A stretch of 64,000 bases of DNA from Shewanella carassii (GTDB lineage Bacteria > Pseudomonadota > Gammaproteobacteria > Enterobacterales > Shewanellaceae), in NCBI RefSeq assembly GCF_002777975.1, contig NZ_NGVS01000045.1, forward strand, positions 20,833-84,832, read 5' to 3'. Below are positions 42,231 through 52,193 of the stretch, in pieces. Position 1 is the first letter of the stretch; every line of letters begins with the position of its first letter. The notes beneath the pieces are model-generated. The model had not been told where the DNA came from. It did no database searches and saw nothing but the letters and a program-made list of their open reading frames with translations. Both the position numbers and the translations under genes were made by a program.

Positions 42231-42253
42231 TAACTGAGCAAGGATGAGATCAC

Positions 42254-42712
42254 GTGTTTTCCGGCGCAAGTGCTTTGAATCTGGATGCCAAGGGGCGGAT
42301 CGCTATGCCAACGCGATACCGCGAGACTTTGCATGCCGATCATCAGGGCAAGCTGGTGATTACTGTGGATATCCAATCTCCCTGCTTGTTGGTCTATCCG
42401 GTAAACGAATGGAACAAAGTTGCCGAAAAACTGCTCGGCTTGTCTGATTTTCAACCGCAGGAGCGGGCGATGAAACGCCTGATGTTGGGCTATGCCCAGG
42501 AATGTGAATTGGATGCTAACGGCCGGGTTTTACTGACTCCGCCGCTCAGGCAATACGCCTCTTTGGAAAAGAAGGCCATGTTGGTCGGGCAGTTGAATAA
42601 ATTCGAACTCTGGGATGAGCAGGTCTGGCAACAGCAGTTGGCCGACAGCCTGGAGATGATTAAGAGCCAGGGATTGACCGCCAGTGAGCGGCTGGCCGAT
42701 TTCTCACTCTGA
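42254..42712 (+). CDS. mraZ: Transcriptional regulator MraZ
   Basis: A 152-residue protein with two SpoVT/AbrB-like half-domains (GASALNLDAKGRIAMPTRYRE and CELDANGRVLLTPPLRQYA). It forms a ring that binds direct repeats and represses the dcw operon. The start is GTG 42254 with AAGGATGAG upstream. First gene of the operon. Confidence 0.95.
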   Translation: MFSGASALNLDAKGRIAMPTRYRETLHADHQGKLVITVDIQSPCLLVYPVNEWNKVAEKLLGLSDFQPQERAMKRLMLGYAQECELDANGRVLLTPPLRQYASLEKKAMLVGQLNKFELWDEQVWQQQLADSLEMIKSQGLTASERLADFSL

Positions 42713-42741
42713 TGAGTGAGACCAGATTAAAGAAGAGAGTG

Positions 42742-43683
42742 ATGAGCCAAAACTTTGCCCACCTGTCTGTCCTGCTTCAAGAAACGGTAGACGGGCTCAA
42801 TATTCGCCCAGATGGTATCTATATCGACGGCACTTTCGGTCGGGGTGGACACTCACGTCAAATCCTTGCTCGCCTAGGGCCTCAAGGGCGGCTGATCGCC
42901 ATCGACAGAGACCCGGCAGCCATTGAAGCCGCGAAACAGTTCGCTGACGATCCGCGTTTCTCCATAGTCCATGGTGGTTTTGGCCAGTTGGCCGACTATG
43001 TTGAGCAACTTGGGCTAGTGGGCAAGATAGACGGTGTCTTGCTGGATCTCGGAGTGTCATCGCCGCAACTGGACGATGCCGAACGTGGCTTTAGTTTTCT
43101 GCGTGATGGCCCACTGGATATGCGGATGGATAACAGCCAGGGCCAAACGGCGGCACAGTGGCTCGCCAGGGCCGAGGTCGAAGATATGGCCTGGGTGTTC
43201 AAGACCTATGGTGAAGAGAAAAACGCTCGCCATATTGCCCGTTGCATCGCCGCCGACCGTGATGAGAAGCCGTTTTTGCGCACCAAAGATTTGGCTGGCT
43301 TGATCGAAAGGATCACCAAACACAAAGAGCGCAACAAGCATCCTGCAACCCGAGTGTTTCAGGCGATTCGCATCTATATCAACAGCGAGCTGGATCAGAT
43401 AGATCAGGCGCTGGAAGGGGCATTGAAGGTACTGGCGCCCAAGGGGAGGCTATCGATCATCAGCTTCCATTCTCTGGAAGATCGCATGGTGAAGCGTTTT
43501 ATCCGCCGTCACAGCAAAGGTGAGGAAGTGCCTTACGGCTTGCCGGTGACCGAGGCCGAGCTCAACCGCTCGCGGCAGCTGTTGCCCATAGGCAAGGCGA
43601 TGAAACCGTCGGATGAAGAGATTGCCGTTAATGCCCGGGCACGCAGTTCTGTACTCAGAATTGCCGAGCGTTTGCCCTACTGA
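42742..43683 (+). CDS. rsmH: 16S rRNA m4C1402 methyltransferase
   Basis: A 313-residue enzyme, exactly the E. coli length from MSQNFAHLSVLLQETV. RPDGIYIDGTFGRGGHSRQIL is the SAM motif, followed by IDRDP and LLDLGVSSPQLDDAERGFSF. ATG 42742 has AAGAGAG upstream; the ATG at 42712 overlapping the mraZ stop has no ribosome site. Confidence 0.96.
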   Translation: MSQNFAHLSVLLQETVDGLNIRPDGIYIDGTFGRGGHSRQILARLGPQGRLIAIDRDPAAIEAAKQFADDPRFSIVHGGFGQLADYVEQLGLVGKIDGVLLDLGVSSPQLDDAERGFSFLRDGPLDMRMDNSQGQTAAQWLARAEVEDMAWVFKTYGEEKNARHIARCIAADRDEKPFLRTKDLAGLIERITKHKERNKHPATRVFQAIRIYINSELDQIDQALEGALKVLAPKGRLSIISFHSLEDRMVKRFIRRHSKGEEVPYGLPVTEAELNRSRQLLPIGKAMKPSDEEIAVNARARSSVLRIAERLPY

Positions 43684-43690
43684 GGTGGCG

Positions 43691-44005
43691 GTGAGTAAGT
43701 CGCAACTCAATCTGGCGCGCATAGTGCTGCGGGATCTTTGGCAGCACAAATGGATCCTCTTGCTGGGCATGCTGGTGTTGGGGAATGCGGTTGCCGTGGT
43801 ATATACCAGCCACATCAGCCGTACCCAAACCAGTGAGTTGGACAAGCTGTTACAGGAACGGGATCGCCTGGATATCGAGTGGCGCAACCTGTTACTGGAA
43901 GAACAGTCACAGGCTGAGCATAGCCGGATAACCCGGATTGCGACCAAGGAATTGGACATGATAAGGCCCTTACCCAATGAAGAGGTGGTAGTGAGACTTC
44001 CATGA
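43691..44005 (+). CDS. ftsL: Cell division protein FtsL
   Basis: A 104-residue bitopic protein with one membrane helix (about 19-38) and a periplasmic coiled coil with the FtsL core ERDRLDIEWRNLLLEEQSQAEHSRITRIATKEL. It bridges FtsB and FtsQ in the divisome. GTG 43691 follows GAGG at five bases; GTG 43685 is the alternative. Its stop overlaps ftsI by four bases. Confidence 0.9.
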   Translation: MSKSQLNLARIVLRDLWQHKWILLLGMLVLGNAVAVVYTSHISRTQTSELDKLLQERDRLDIEWRNLLLEEQSQAEHSRITRIATKELDMIRPLPNEEVVVRLP

Positions 44006-45738
44006 GAAAACAGGCTAAAAGGATTCAAAAGCCCCAACTGATCCACTGGCGACTGCAGGTGGTGGTGGCTTTTGTTTGCCTGTTGTTTGTCTCACTGGTG
44101 GGACGCGCCGCCTACATCCAGGTGATAGAACCGGAAAAACTGCGTCACGAGAGTGATATGCGCACTCTGCGCACCACCTCCAACGAGGTGCAAAGAGGGC
44201 TTATTACCGACCGCAACGGCGAGATGCTGGCCGTCAGCGTGCCTGTGCGTGCCGTCTACGCCGACCCCAAGGTGGTTCACGACAAGGATGGCTTCAATGA
44301 TATGCGCCGCTGGCGGGCGCTGGCCGATGTATTGCACGAGCCGCTGGATGACCTGTTGGCAAGAGTACAGTCCAACCCCAAGAAACGTTTTACCTATCTC
44401 AAGCGCCAAGTTACCCCCGCGGTAGCGCACTATATCGAGCAGTTGAAGCTACCCGGTATTTACCTCAAGTCTGAATCACGCCGTTACTATCCTGCCGGTG
44501 AGATCAGCGCTCAGCTGGTCGGGATCACCAATATCGATGATGTCGGCATCGAAGGCATTGAAAACACTTACAACAGCTGGCTGACCGGCACTCCCTCCAA
44601 GCAGAAGGTGCGCAAGTCCCGTGACGGCCGGGTGGTTGAGCGGCTGGATATCATCCAGGAGGGCGAGAGCCCCAATGATCTGGTGCTCAGCATAGATCAG
44701 CGTATTCAGCAGTTGGCTTACCGTGAGCTCAAGCGTGCCACCGAAATGAACCAAGCAACATCCGGTTCTGTGGTGGTGCTGGATGTGCACACGGGTGAAG
44801 TGCTGGCGATGGTCAACACCCCCTCCTATAACCCCAACTCGCGGGAAAACCTGCAGAGCCACAGGATGCGTAACCGCGCCCTGACAGACACCTTCGAGCC
44901 GGGTTCGACGGTGAAACCCTTTGTGGTGGTGGCTGCGCTGGAAGCCGGAATCGTCAAGAGCGATGAGCTGATCCCGACATCACCCGGTTGGATGCGTATC
45001 GGTGGTCGGCAGGTGCGGGATGCTCGCAACTATGGTGATATGTCGCTGGCGAAGATTTTGATCAAGTCCAGTAACGTGGGGATCAGTAAGTTGGCACTGG
45101 AAATGCCGGTGCAGCAACTGCTGGGCACCTATCAGTCCATGGGGCTCGGCAACTATTCAGGGATCAACCTGACCGGCGAGAGTGCCGGTTTGGTGCAGGA
45201 CAGACACAGATGGTCTGACTTTGAACGGGCGACGCTGTCCTTCGGCTATGGCCTGACCGCTACCCCGCTGCAGTTGGCGCGTATGTACGCCACTCTGGGC
45301 AGCGGCGGCATGCTTTACCCGGTATCGATTCTTAAACTGAAGCAACCGCCGGAAGGCACCCGGGTGATAGCCCCGGACGTGGCCCGCGATGTGATCAACA
45401 TGCTGGTGGGCGTGACCGAGAAGGGCGGCACAGGTACCCGGGCGCACATTGAAGGCTATCCGGTTGCCGGTAAGTCAGGCACCAGTCGTAAGGCGGTAGC
45501 CGGTGGCTATGGCGATGATTATGTCGCCCTGTTTGCCGGTGTCGCGCCGGCCAATAACCCCAGACTCGCCATGGTCGTGGTGATCAACGAGCCCAAAGGG
45601 GACAGATATTACGGCGGCGTGGTGGCGGCACCTGTGTTTGGCAAGGTGATGTCCGGCGCGTTGCAGATGTTGAATGTGGAGCCTGTGAGTGATGATACTC
45701 GCGTGCAATTGGCTCAGGTACCTAGGAGAGCAGAATGA
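44002..45738 (+). CDS. ftsI: Peptidoglycan transpeptidase FtsI (PBP3)
   Basis: A 578-residue class B penicillin-binding protein for septal cross-linking. One N-terminal membrane helix (about 16-37), a dimerisation domain and a transpeptidase domain with STVK (Ser302-Lys305), SSN (356-358) and KSGT (491-494). ATG overlaps the ftsL stop. Confidence 0.97.
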   Translation: MRKQAKRIQKPQLIHWRLQVVVAFVCLLFVSLVGRAAYIQVIEPEKLRHESDMRTLRTTSNEVQRGLITDRNGEMLAVSVPVRAVYADPKVVHDKDGFNDMRRWRALADVLHEPLDDLLARVQSNPKKRFTYLKRQVTPAVAHYIEQLKLPGIYLKSESRRYYPAGEISAQLVGITNIDDVGIEGIENTYNSWLTGTPSKQKVRKSRDGRVVERLDIIQEGESPNDLVLSIDQRIQQLAYRELKRATEMNQATSGSVVVLDVHTGEVLAMVNTPSYNPNSRENLQSHRMRNRALTDTFEPGSTVKPFVVVAALEAGIVKSDELIPTSPGWMRIGGRQVRDARNYGDMSLAKILIKSSNVGISKLALEMPVQQLLGTYQSMGLGNYSGINLTGESAGLVQDRHRWSDFERATLSFGYGLTATPLQLARMYATLGSGGMLYPVSILKLKQPPEGTRVIAPDVARDVINMLVGVTEKGGTGTRAHIEGYPVAGKSGTSRKAVAGGYGDDYVALFAGVAPANNPRLAMVVVINEPKGDRYYGGVVAAPVFGKVMSGALQMLNVEPVSDDTRVQLAQVPRRAE

Positions 45739-47204
45739 TGTTATTGCGGGATCTGCTGGCTCCCTGGTTTCATTACTCCGGCACGGAGGCGGTGGCTGAG
45801 CCCTGTCTCGACAGTCGGAAAGTGGTTGAAGGTGGCCTTTTCGTGGCCGTTCCCGGACATCAGGCCGATGGTCGGGAGTATGTTGCCGCTGCCTTCAAAA
45901 AGGGAGCTGTGGCGGCCTTGCTGCATACGGACGATCCGGATGCCCACGGCAAGGTGGAACGGGAACAAGGCTTAACCATTTACTTTTTCCAATTGAGCCG
46001 ACAGCTATCGGCGCTGGCGGCCCAGTTCTATGGCATTCATGCGGTCAAGCCACGTCTGGTGGGGATTACCGGCACCAATGGCAAGACTTCCGTCAGCCAG
46101 CTTATCGCCCAGTGGGTGTCTTTGCTCGGCGAAAAGGCCGGTGTCATGGGCACTTTGGGGAACGGTTTGCTGGGGGAACTCCAGCAAGCGACCAATACTA
46201 CCAGTGATGCCTTGGCCGTGATGGCCCAGCTCAAGGCTTTTGAGCAGATGGATGTCAGCGTCTGCGCCATGGAAGTGTCCAGCCACGGTTTGGTGCAGGG
46301 GCGGGTAGAAGCCGCGCCCTTTGAAGTGGCTGTGTTTACCAACCTGAGCCGGGATCATCTGGATTACCACCTGACCATGGAGGCTTATGCCGCCGCCAAA
46401 TTGAGGCTGATGCGGTTTGCCTGTCTCAAACACGCGGTGATTAACCTGGATGACGCCACAGGGCAGGCCTGGTTCGAGGAACTGCCCAAGGCCAAGCTGC
46501 TCGGCTATAGCATTAAACAAGATCCCAGAGCGGCAGTTGTTGCTGTCAATCCTCAATATCACGCCAAGGGCGTACGCGCCGAGATCCACTGGCCGGAAGG
46601 TAAAGGCCTGCTGGAGACCCCGCTGCTGGGCGAATTCAATCTCTCCAATCTGTTGGCGGCGCTGACGGCGCTTTATGCCATGGGTTATCCGTTGCAAAAG
46701 CTGCTGACGTTGTCACCGGCCCTGAAGCCCGTGCCCGGACGGATGGAGTGTTTCCCATCGAGAATAGGTTTTTCGCTGGTGGTGGATTATGCCCATACCC
46801 CGGATGCGCTGGAGCAAGCGCTCAAGGCGCTGCGGTTGCATACCGACAACCGCCTCTGGTGTGTCTTTGGTTGCGGTGGCGATCGTGACAAGGGCAAGCG
46901 GCCGCTGATGGCCCGCGCCGCCGAGGCTTTTGCCGACCGCTTGATGGTCACCAGTGACAATACTCGCAGCGAAGAGCCACAAACCATCATTGATGAAGTC
47001 ATGGCCGGGCTGACTCGCCCCGAGGTGGCATTCTCCTGTGTCGATAGGGTGACCGCGATTAAACAGGTTTGCGCCCAGGCCGAGGCGGGAGATGTGATCT
47101 TATTGGCCGGTAAAGGGCATGAAACCTATCAGGAAGTGGCCGGAAGCCGTCATCACTATGATGAGCGGGCCTTGGCGCTGGAACTTAGCGGAGGCAAGGC
47201 ATGA
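45735..47204 (+). CDS. murE: UDP-MurNAc-tripeptide synthetase
   Basis: A 489-residue Mur ligase adding the third residue of the stem peptide, meso-diaminopimelate in this group. P-loop GITGTNGKTSVSQ, carbamylated-lysine region and ASSHGLVQGR are clear. The motif that recognises mDAP reads SDNTRSEEP instead of the usual DNPR, keeping the arginine but losing the proline. Overlaps ftsI and murF by four bases each. Confidence 0.96.
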   Translation: MMLLRDLLAPWFHYSGTEAVAEPCLDSRKVVEGGLFVAVPGHQADGREYVAAAFKKGAVAALLHTDDPDAHGKVEREQGLTIYFFQLSRQLSALAAQFYGIHAVKPRLVGITGTNGKTSVSQLIAQWVSLLGEKAGVMGTLGNGLLGELQQATNTTSDALAVMAQLKAFEQMDVSVCAMEVSSHGLVQGRVEAAPFEVAVFTNLSRDHLDYHLTMEAYAAAKLRLMRFACLKHAVINLDDATGQAWFEELPKAKLLGYSIKQDPRAAVVAVNPQYHAKGVRAEIHWPEGKGLLETPLLGEFNLSNLLAALTALYAMGYPLQKLLTLSPALKPVPGRMECFPSRIGFSLVVDYAHTPDALEQALKALRLHTDNRLWCVFGCGGDRDKGKRPLMARAAEAFADRLMVTSDNTRSEEPQTIIDEVMAGLTRPEVAFSCVDRVTAIKQVCAQAEAGDVILLAGKGHETYQEVAGSRHHYDERALALELSGGKA

Positions 47205-48577
47205 TCCCTTTAACCCTGCAACAGATAGCCACGGCGCTGAATGCCAAGTTGATTCCGGCAACTGCCGCAGAGCAGCTGATTGAGAGTGTCAGCACAGATA
47301 GCCGTGATATAGGCACCCAAGGTTTGTTTATCGCCCTCAAGGGAGAGCGCTTCGATGCCCATGAGTTTGCGCCAACGGCGGTCAAAAATGGCGCCGCAGC
47401 GCTCCTGGTCAGCCGTGAATTGGCACTCGATGTGCCGCAGCTGCTGGTGGCCGACCCTCATCAGGCACTGGGACAACTGGCGGCCATGGTGCGCCGCTTG
47501 GTATCACTTAAGTGCGTTGCCTTGACGGGCTCCAACGGCAAGACCAGCGTCAAGGAGATGTTGGCGACCATATTGTCGCAACATGCCAAGGTGCTCTACA
47601 CCGCCGGTAACTTCAACAACGACATAGGCGTGCCGCTGACAGCCTTGCGGTTGGAGCCTGAACACGAATATGCGGTATTTGAGCTTGGCGCCAATCACAA
47701 GGGTGAAATTAATTACACCTCGGCCATAGTGCGCCCGGATGTTGCCCTGGTGAACAATGTCGCCAGCGCTCATCTCGAAGGGTTTGGCTCAGAGGCCGGT
47801 GTGGCGGCGGCCAAATCCGAGATTTTCAATCACCTGGCCCCAGACGGCTGCGCCATTATCAATGCCGATGACAGATTCGCCGAGGTAATGCGTCAGGCTG
47901 CGTTAGGCTACCGTCAGTTAAGCTATGGCATTGACGCAGCAGCCGAACTGACAGCCAAAGATCTACAGGCCGATGCCTCGGGGCGTTATCGCTGCACGCT
48001 TTGCTGGCAGCAGCAGGAGTATCCGCTGGCGCTGCCGCTGGCCGGACGACATCAGGTGGCCAATGCTCTGGCAGCAACTTCGGTTTGCCTGGCGCTGGGC
48101 CTGGATATGGCAAACATTATCTCCGGCTTGCAGCAGATGCAGCCGGTCAAGGGACGCATGCTACCCTCTGAGCTTGGGCGGGTGCAGCTGATAGACGATA
48201 GCTATAACGCCAATCCGGCCTCGGTCAAGGCTGCGATCAACTGGCTTCACGAAATTCACGGAAATCGCATTCTGGTGCTGGGCGATTTGGGGGAATTAGG
48301 CGACAATGCCCCCCTTTTGCATCGCGAGTTGGGCGAATATGCCCACGAAGCCGGGATAGATGCCCTGTTTTGCTGCGGTCAATTAACCCGGAACACCAGC
48401 CAGGGATTCGGTACGGAACACCTGGATACCCAGGAGTGTTTGGTGGAAAGTTTAATCAAATATATCAATCAGTTGCCAGGGAGTGTCACTGTGTTGGTCA
48501 AGGGGTCACGCAGCATGCGTATGGAACGTGTGGTCGAGGCCCTTAAAGCAGCCTTCGGGCGTGGGGAGTTAGTGTAG
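47201..48577 (+). CDS. murF: UDP-MurNAc-pentapeptide synthetase (D-Ala-D-Ala adding)
   Basis: A 458-residue Mur ligase completing the cytoplasmic pentapeptide. LTGSNGKTSVKEML (P loop), FNNDIGVPLTAL and DDSYNANPASVKAA are typical. mraY starts at the base after its stop. Confidence 0.97.
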   Translation: MIPLTLQQIATALNAKLIPATAAEQLIESVSTDSRDIGTQGLFIALKGERFDAHEFAPTAVKNGAAALLVSRELALDVPQLLVADPHQALGQLAAMVRRLVSLKCVALTGSNGKTSVKEMLATILSQHAKVLYTAGNFNNDIGVPLTALRLEPEHEYAVFELGANHKGEINYTSAIVRPDVALVNNVASAHLEGFGSEAGVAAAKSEIFNHLAPDGCAIINADDRFAEVMRQAALGYRQLSYGIDAAAELTAKDLQADASGRYRCTLCWQQQEYPLALPLAGRHQVANALAATSVCLALGLDMANIISGLQQMQPVKGRMLPSELGRVQLIDDSYNANPASVKAAINWLHEIHGNRILVLGDLGELGDNAPLLHRELGEYAHEAGIDALFCCGQLTRNTSQGFGTEHLDTQECLVESLIKYINQLPGSVTVLVKGSRSMRMERVVEALKAAFGRGELV

Positions 48578-49660
48578 ATGCTGGTGTATCTGGCGGAGTA
48601 TCTAACCCAGTTTTATACCGGGTTTAACGTGTTTTCCTATTTGACCTTCAGAGCGATTCTGGGGTTGTTGACCGCCCTCAGCTTCGCACTCTGGTGGGGG
48701 CCCAAGCTAATCGAGCGATTGCAAGTCTTGCAGATAGGCCAGGTGGTGCGTAACGATGGCCCCGAGTCACATTTCAGTAAGCGCGGCACCCCTACCATGG
48801 GGGGATTGCTGGTGCTGGCGGGGATCTTTATCAGTGTCCTGCTGTGGGGCGATCTCGGTAACCGCTATGTCTGGGTGATGTTATTCGTTCTGGGCAGCTT
48901 TGGCCTTATCGGTTTCCTCGATGATTACCGCAAGGTAGTGCGTAAGGATCCCAAGGGGCTGGTGGCCCGCTGGAAGTATATTTTACAGTCGCTGGCGGCG
49001 ATTGCGGTGGCCTTTTATCTCTACGCGACCGCATCTCTGCCAGGTGAAACCCAGCTGGTGGTGCCTTTCTTTAAGGATGTGATGCCGCAACTGGGGCTGT
49101 TCTTCGTTGTTTTGGCCTACTTCACCATAGTGGGTTCCAGCAATGCGGTGAACCTGACCGATGGCCTCGATGGCTTGGCCATTATGCCGACCGTCATGGT
49201 GGCAGCCGCGTTTGCATTGGTTGCTTACCTCTCTGGCCATGCGCAATTTGCCGGCTACTTACATATTCCGCATCTGCCCGGCGCCGGTGAGTTGGTGATC
49301 GTCTGCACCGCAATAGTCGGCGCCGGTCTCGGTTTCCTCTGGTTCAACACCTATCCGGCGCAAGTGTTTATGGGCGACGTGGGTTCGCTGTCACTGGGAG
49401 CGGCGCTCGGCACCATGGCGGTGCTGGTACGCCAGGAAATCTTGCTGGTGATCATGGGCGGTGTATTCGTAATGGAGACTGTGTCAGTCATCCTTCAGGT
49501 TGGATCCTATAAGCTGCGTGGCCAACGGATTTTCCGCATGGCACCCATACACCACCACTATGAATTGAAAGGTTGGCCCGAGCCCAGAGTGATAGTGCGT
49601 TTCTGGATTATCTCCTTGTTCCTGGTTCTGCTGGGATTGGCCACCCTGAAGTTGAGGTAA
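48578..49660 (+). CDS. mraY: Phospho-MurNAc-pentapeptide transferase
   Basis: A 360-residue inner-membrane enzyme with about ten helices, making lipid I on undecaprenyl phosphate. GTPTMGGLLVL, FLDDYRKV, SNAVNLTDGLDGLA, FMGDVGSLSLG and HHHYELKGWPEPRVIVRFW are complete. Confidence 0.97.
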   Translation: MLVYLAEYLTQFYTGFNVFSYLTFRAILGLLTALSFALWWGPKLIERLQVLQIGQVVRNDGPESHFSKRGTPTMGGLLVLAGIFISVLLWGDLGNRYVWVMLFVLGSFGLIGFLDDYRKVVRKDPKGLVARWKYILQSLAAIAVAFYLYATASLPGETQLVVPFFKDVMPQLGLFFVVLAYFTIVGSSNAVNLTDGLDGLAIMPTVMVAAAFALVAYLSGHAQFAGYLHIPHLPGAGELVIVCTAIVGAGLGFLWFNTYPAQVFMGDVGSLSLGAALGTMAVLVRQEILLVIMGGVFVMETVSVILQVGSYKLRGQRIFRMAPIHHHYELKGWPEPRVIVRFWIISLFLVLLGLATLKLR

Positions 49661-49666
49661 GCAGTC

Positions 49667-50986
49667 ATGATGAGTCGCTGTTCGCACATAGTGTTGGGAT
49701 TGGGGGCCACAGGCTTGTCTGTGGTGCGCTATCTGGTGGCTCAGGGGCTTGCCCCTATGGTGATGGATAGTCGCCGCAATCCACCCGGTGCCGAGGCGCT
49801 GAAAAATGAGTTTCCGGATCTGGAGTTTTGCTTCGGTGGTTTTGATTGCCGTGGTTTGGTGCAGGCGGAGCAGATTATTATTAGCCCCGGAGTTCCCATG
49901 GATACTCCTGAGGTTAGGGCGGCGTTGGATATGGGCATAGAAGTGATTGGCGATGTGGAGTTGTTTGCTCGCGCTATCGCTGACAAGGGCCCATGTGTGC
50001 TGGCGATTACCGGCTCCAATGGCAAGTCGACAGTGACTACCCTGGTCGGTGAAATGCTCAAAGCCGGCGGCAAGCAGGTGGCTATCGGCGGCAATATAGG
50101 GGTACCGGCGCTGGAGCTTTTGGGCGAAAACGTTAGTCACTATGTGCTGGAGCTGTCCAGTTTCCAGTTGGAAACGACCCATAGTCTCAAATGTTTGGCG
50201 GCAACTTGCCTGAATATTTCTGAAGACCACATGGACAGATACAGCGATCTGGAAGCCTATCGTCAGGCCAAACTGCGGCTCTATGAGCTGAGCCGACTGG
50301 CGATTTTCAACCGGGATGATCCGCAAACGCAGCCCATGTCACCCATGAACAACAATAGCTTTGGTCTGGGTAACCCCGAAGGGGATGAGTGGGGGATCAC
50401 CGATGGCAAGATTTTCCACGGCAGCAGTGAAATCATGAATCTAATGGATGTGGCGCTGCTTGGCAGCCATAACCATTCCAACTTGCTGGCTGCCATGGCG
50501 TTGGCCGATGCGGCCGGAGTAGATAAGGAAGCCATGGCCAGAGTGGCTCGCGAGTTCAAGGGGCTGCCGCACAGATGTGAACTGGTAGCCGTCAAGAATG
50601 GCGCCACTTGGCTCAACGATTCCAAGGCCACCAATGTGGGCGCTACCGTGGCGGCTCTAGAAGGGCTCAGTGACTATCTCGGTGATGTGATCCTGATCGC
50701 AGGTGGCGATGGTAAAGGAGCCGATTTCCGGCCGTTAGCCAGTGCGCTGGGTACAGTGACTCACCTTATTACCCTGGGGCGAGACGGTGACAAGATAGCG
50801 GCACTGAAAGAGGACGCCATCAAGGTCGGCTCCATGGCAGAAGCCGTGAGCAAGGCCGCCGAGCTGGCGAGTTCCGGAGACATAGTCTTATTGTCACCGG
50901 CCTGCGCCAGCCTAGATATGTACAGCAACTTTATGGCCAGGGGCGATGATTTCCGCCAACTGGTGGAGGCACTGGATGAGCAGTGA
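49667..50986 (+). CDS. murD: UDP-MurNAc-L-alanine:D-glutamate ligase
   Basis: A 439-residue Mur ligase adding D-glutamate. VLGLGATGLSVVRYL at the N terminus, P loop TGSNGKSTVTTLVG, LELSSFQLE and LNDSKATNVGAT are visible. ATG 49667 or the adjacent ATG 49670 can serve as start. Overlaps ftsW by 11 bases. Confidence 0.97.
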   Translation: MMSRCSHIVLGLGATGLSVVRYLVAQGLAPMVMDSRRNPPGAEALKNEFPDLEFCFGGFDCRGLVQAEQIIISPGVPMDTPEVRAALDMGIEVIGDVELFARAIADKGPCVLAITGSNGKSTVTTLVGEMLKAGGKQVAIGGNIGVPALELLGENVSHYVLELSSFQLETTHSLKCLAATCLNISEDHMDRYSDLEAYRQAKLRLYELSRLAIFNRDDPQTQPMSPMNNNSFGLGNPEGDEWGITDGKIFHGSSEIMNLMDVALLGSHNHSNLLAAMALADAAGVDKEAMARVAREFKGLPHRCELVAVKNGATWLNDSKATNVGATVAALEGLSDYLGDVILIAGGDGKGADFRPLASALGTVTHLITLGRDGDKIAALKEDAIKVGSMAEAVSKAAELASSGDIVLLSPACASLDMYSNFMARGDDFRQLVEALDEQ

Positions 50987-52193
50987 GGAGCGACAACTCA
51001 GCCTGTTCGGGACCAGCCTCAAGTGGCGCTGGCCCAACTGGTTCGGTGAGAAGCAAGCGCAGGGCATGCAACTGTATGACCGGCGTTTGCTGCTTGCCGT
51101 TTTGTCGCTTATCGCCTTTGGCTTTGTGATGGTGATGTCGGCTTCTATGCCGGAAGCCCAGAGCCTGACAGGTAATCCGTTTCACTTTGTGACCCGGCAT
51201 CTGTTTTATCTGGTGGGATGCGTGGTGATCGCCGCCGTGGTGTTGCAGGTAGAGATGCAGCGCTGGCAGCAACTGAGTCCACTGATGTTGTTGCTGGTCG
51301 GCGTCATGTTGGTGGCGGTATTGATAGTAGGCACCACGGTAAACGGGGCGACCCGTTGGCTGTCTCTGGGGCCGGTGAGAATCCAGGTGGCCGAGATAGC
51401 CAAGTTTTCATTTGCCGTGTACATGGCCGGTTATCTGGTCAGGCGGCATCAGGAAGTGCGTGAGAACGCCAAGGGTTTTTACAAGCCGATCGCGGTTTTT
51501 GCCGTCTATGCCTTCTTGATCCTGATGCAACCGGATCTGGGGACTGTTGTAGTGCTGTTTGTCGGCACCGTGGGGCTGCTGTTTCTGGCCGGCGCCCGTT
51601 TGCTGGACTTCTTTGCGCTGATCCTGACCGGGATCATGGCCTTTGTGGCTTTGGTGTTGCTGGAACCCTACCGGATGCGGCGGGTGACCTCCTTCCTCGA
51701 CCCCTGGCAGGATCCGTTCGGCAGTGGTTACCAGTTGACTCAGTCGCTGATGGCTTATGGCCGTGGTGACTGGTTTGGTCAGGGGCTTGGCAACAGTATC
51801 CAGAAACTAGAATACCTGCCGGAGGCGCACACTGACTTTATCTTCGCCGTTATAGGGGAAGAACTTGGATTTGTCGGCATAGTTGCCGTGCTGGCGGTAT
51901 TGCTGTTTGTGGCGCTGCGGGCGATTCGTCTGGGCAGTCAATGTCTGGCCATGGACCGGGCATTTGAAGGTTATCTGGCCTACGCCATAGGGATCTGGAT
52001 CTGTTTTCAGACTGTGGTGAACGTGGGCGCCAGTATAGGCATTTTGCCGACCAAGGGGCTGACTCTGCCCTTTATCAGCTATGGCGGCAGTAGCCTCTGG
52101 GTGATGACGGCTGCGGTCATGATGCTGATCCGGATAGATCATGAGCGGCGTCTCAGCCTTATCCAGGCGGTGCAGGGGAGGCTGAAGTCATGA
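50976..52193 (+). CDS. ftsW: Septal peptidoglycan polymerase FtsW
   Basis: A 405-residue SEDS protein with about ten membrane helices, the glycosyltransferase partner of FtsI. MVMSASMPEA, GATRWLSLGPVRIQVAEIAKF, TDFIFAVIGEELGF and LPFISYGGSSL are family signatures. ATG 50976 lies inside the end of murD and follows TGGAGG. Confidence 0.95.
   Translation: MSSEERQLSLFGTSLKWRWPNWFGEKQAQGMQLYDRRLLLAVLSLIAFGFVMVMSASMPEAQSLTGNPFHFVTRHLFYLVGCVVIAAVVLQVEMQRWQQLSPLMLLLVGVMLVAVLIVGTTVNGATRWLSLGPVRIQVAEIAKFSFAVYMAGYLVRRHQEVRENAKGFYKPIAVFAVYAFLILMQPDLGTVVVLFVGTVGLLFLAGARLLDFFALILTGIMAFVALVLLEPYRMRRVTSFLDPWQDPFGSGYQLTQSLMAYGRGDWFGQGLGNSIQKLEYLPEAHTDFIFAVIGEELGFVGIVAVLAVLLFVALRAIRLGSQCLAMDRAFEGYLAYAIGIWICFQTVVNVGASIGILPTKGLTLPFISYGGSSLWVMTAAVMMLIRIDHERRLSLIQAVQGRLKS

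Larger units (their letters stand above)
41660..42253. other. Upstream region of the dcw cluster
   Basis: The 594-base gap contains the mraZ promoter and MraZ boxes at its right end. The left 500 bases show no gene: two minus-strand frames (41831-42073, 41941-42198) overlap one another, lack ribosome sites and have no recognisable sequence. Confidence 0.6.
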
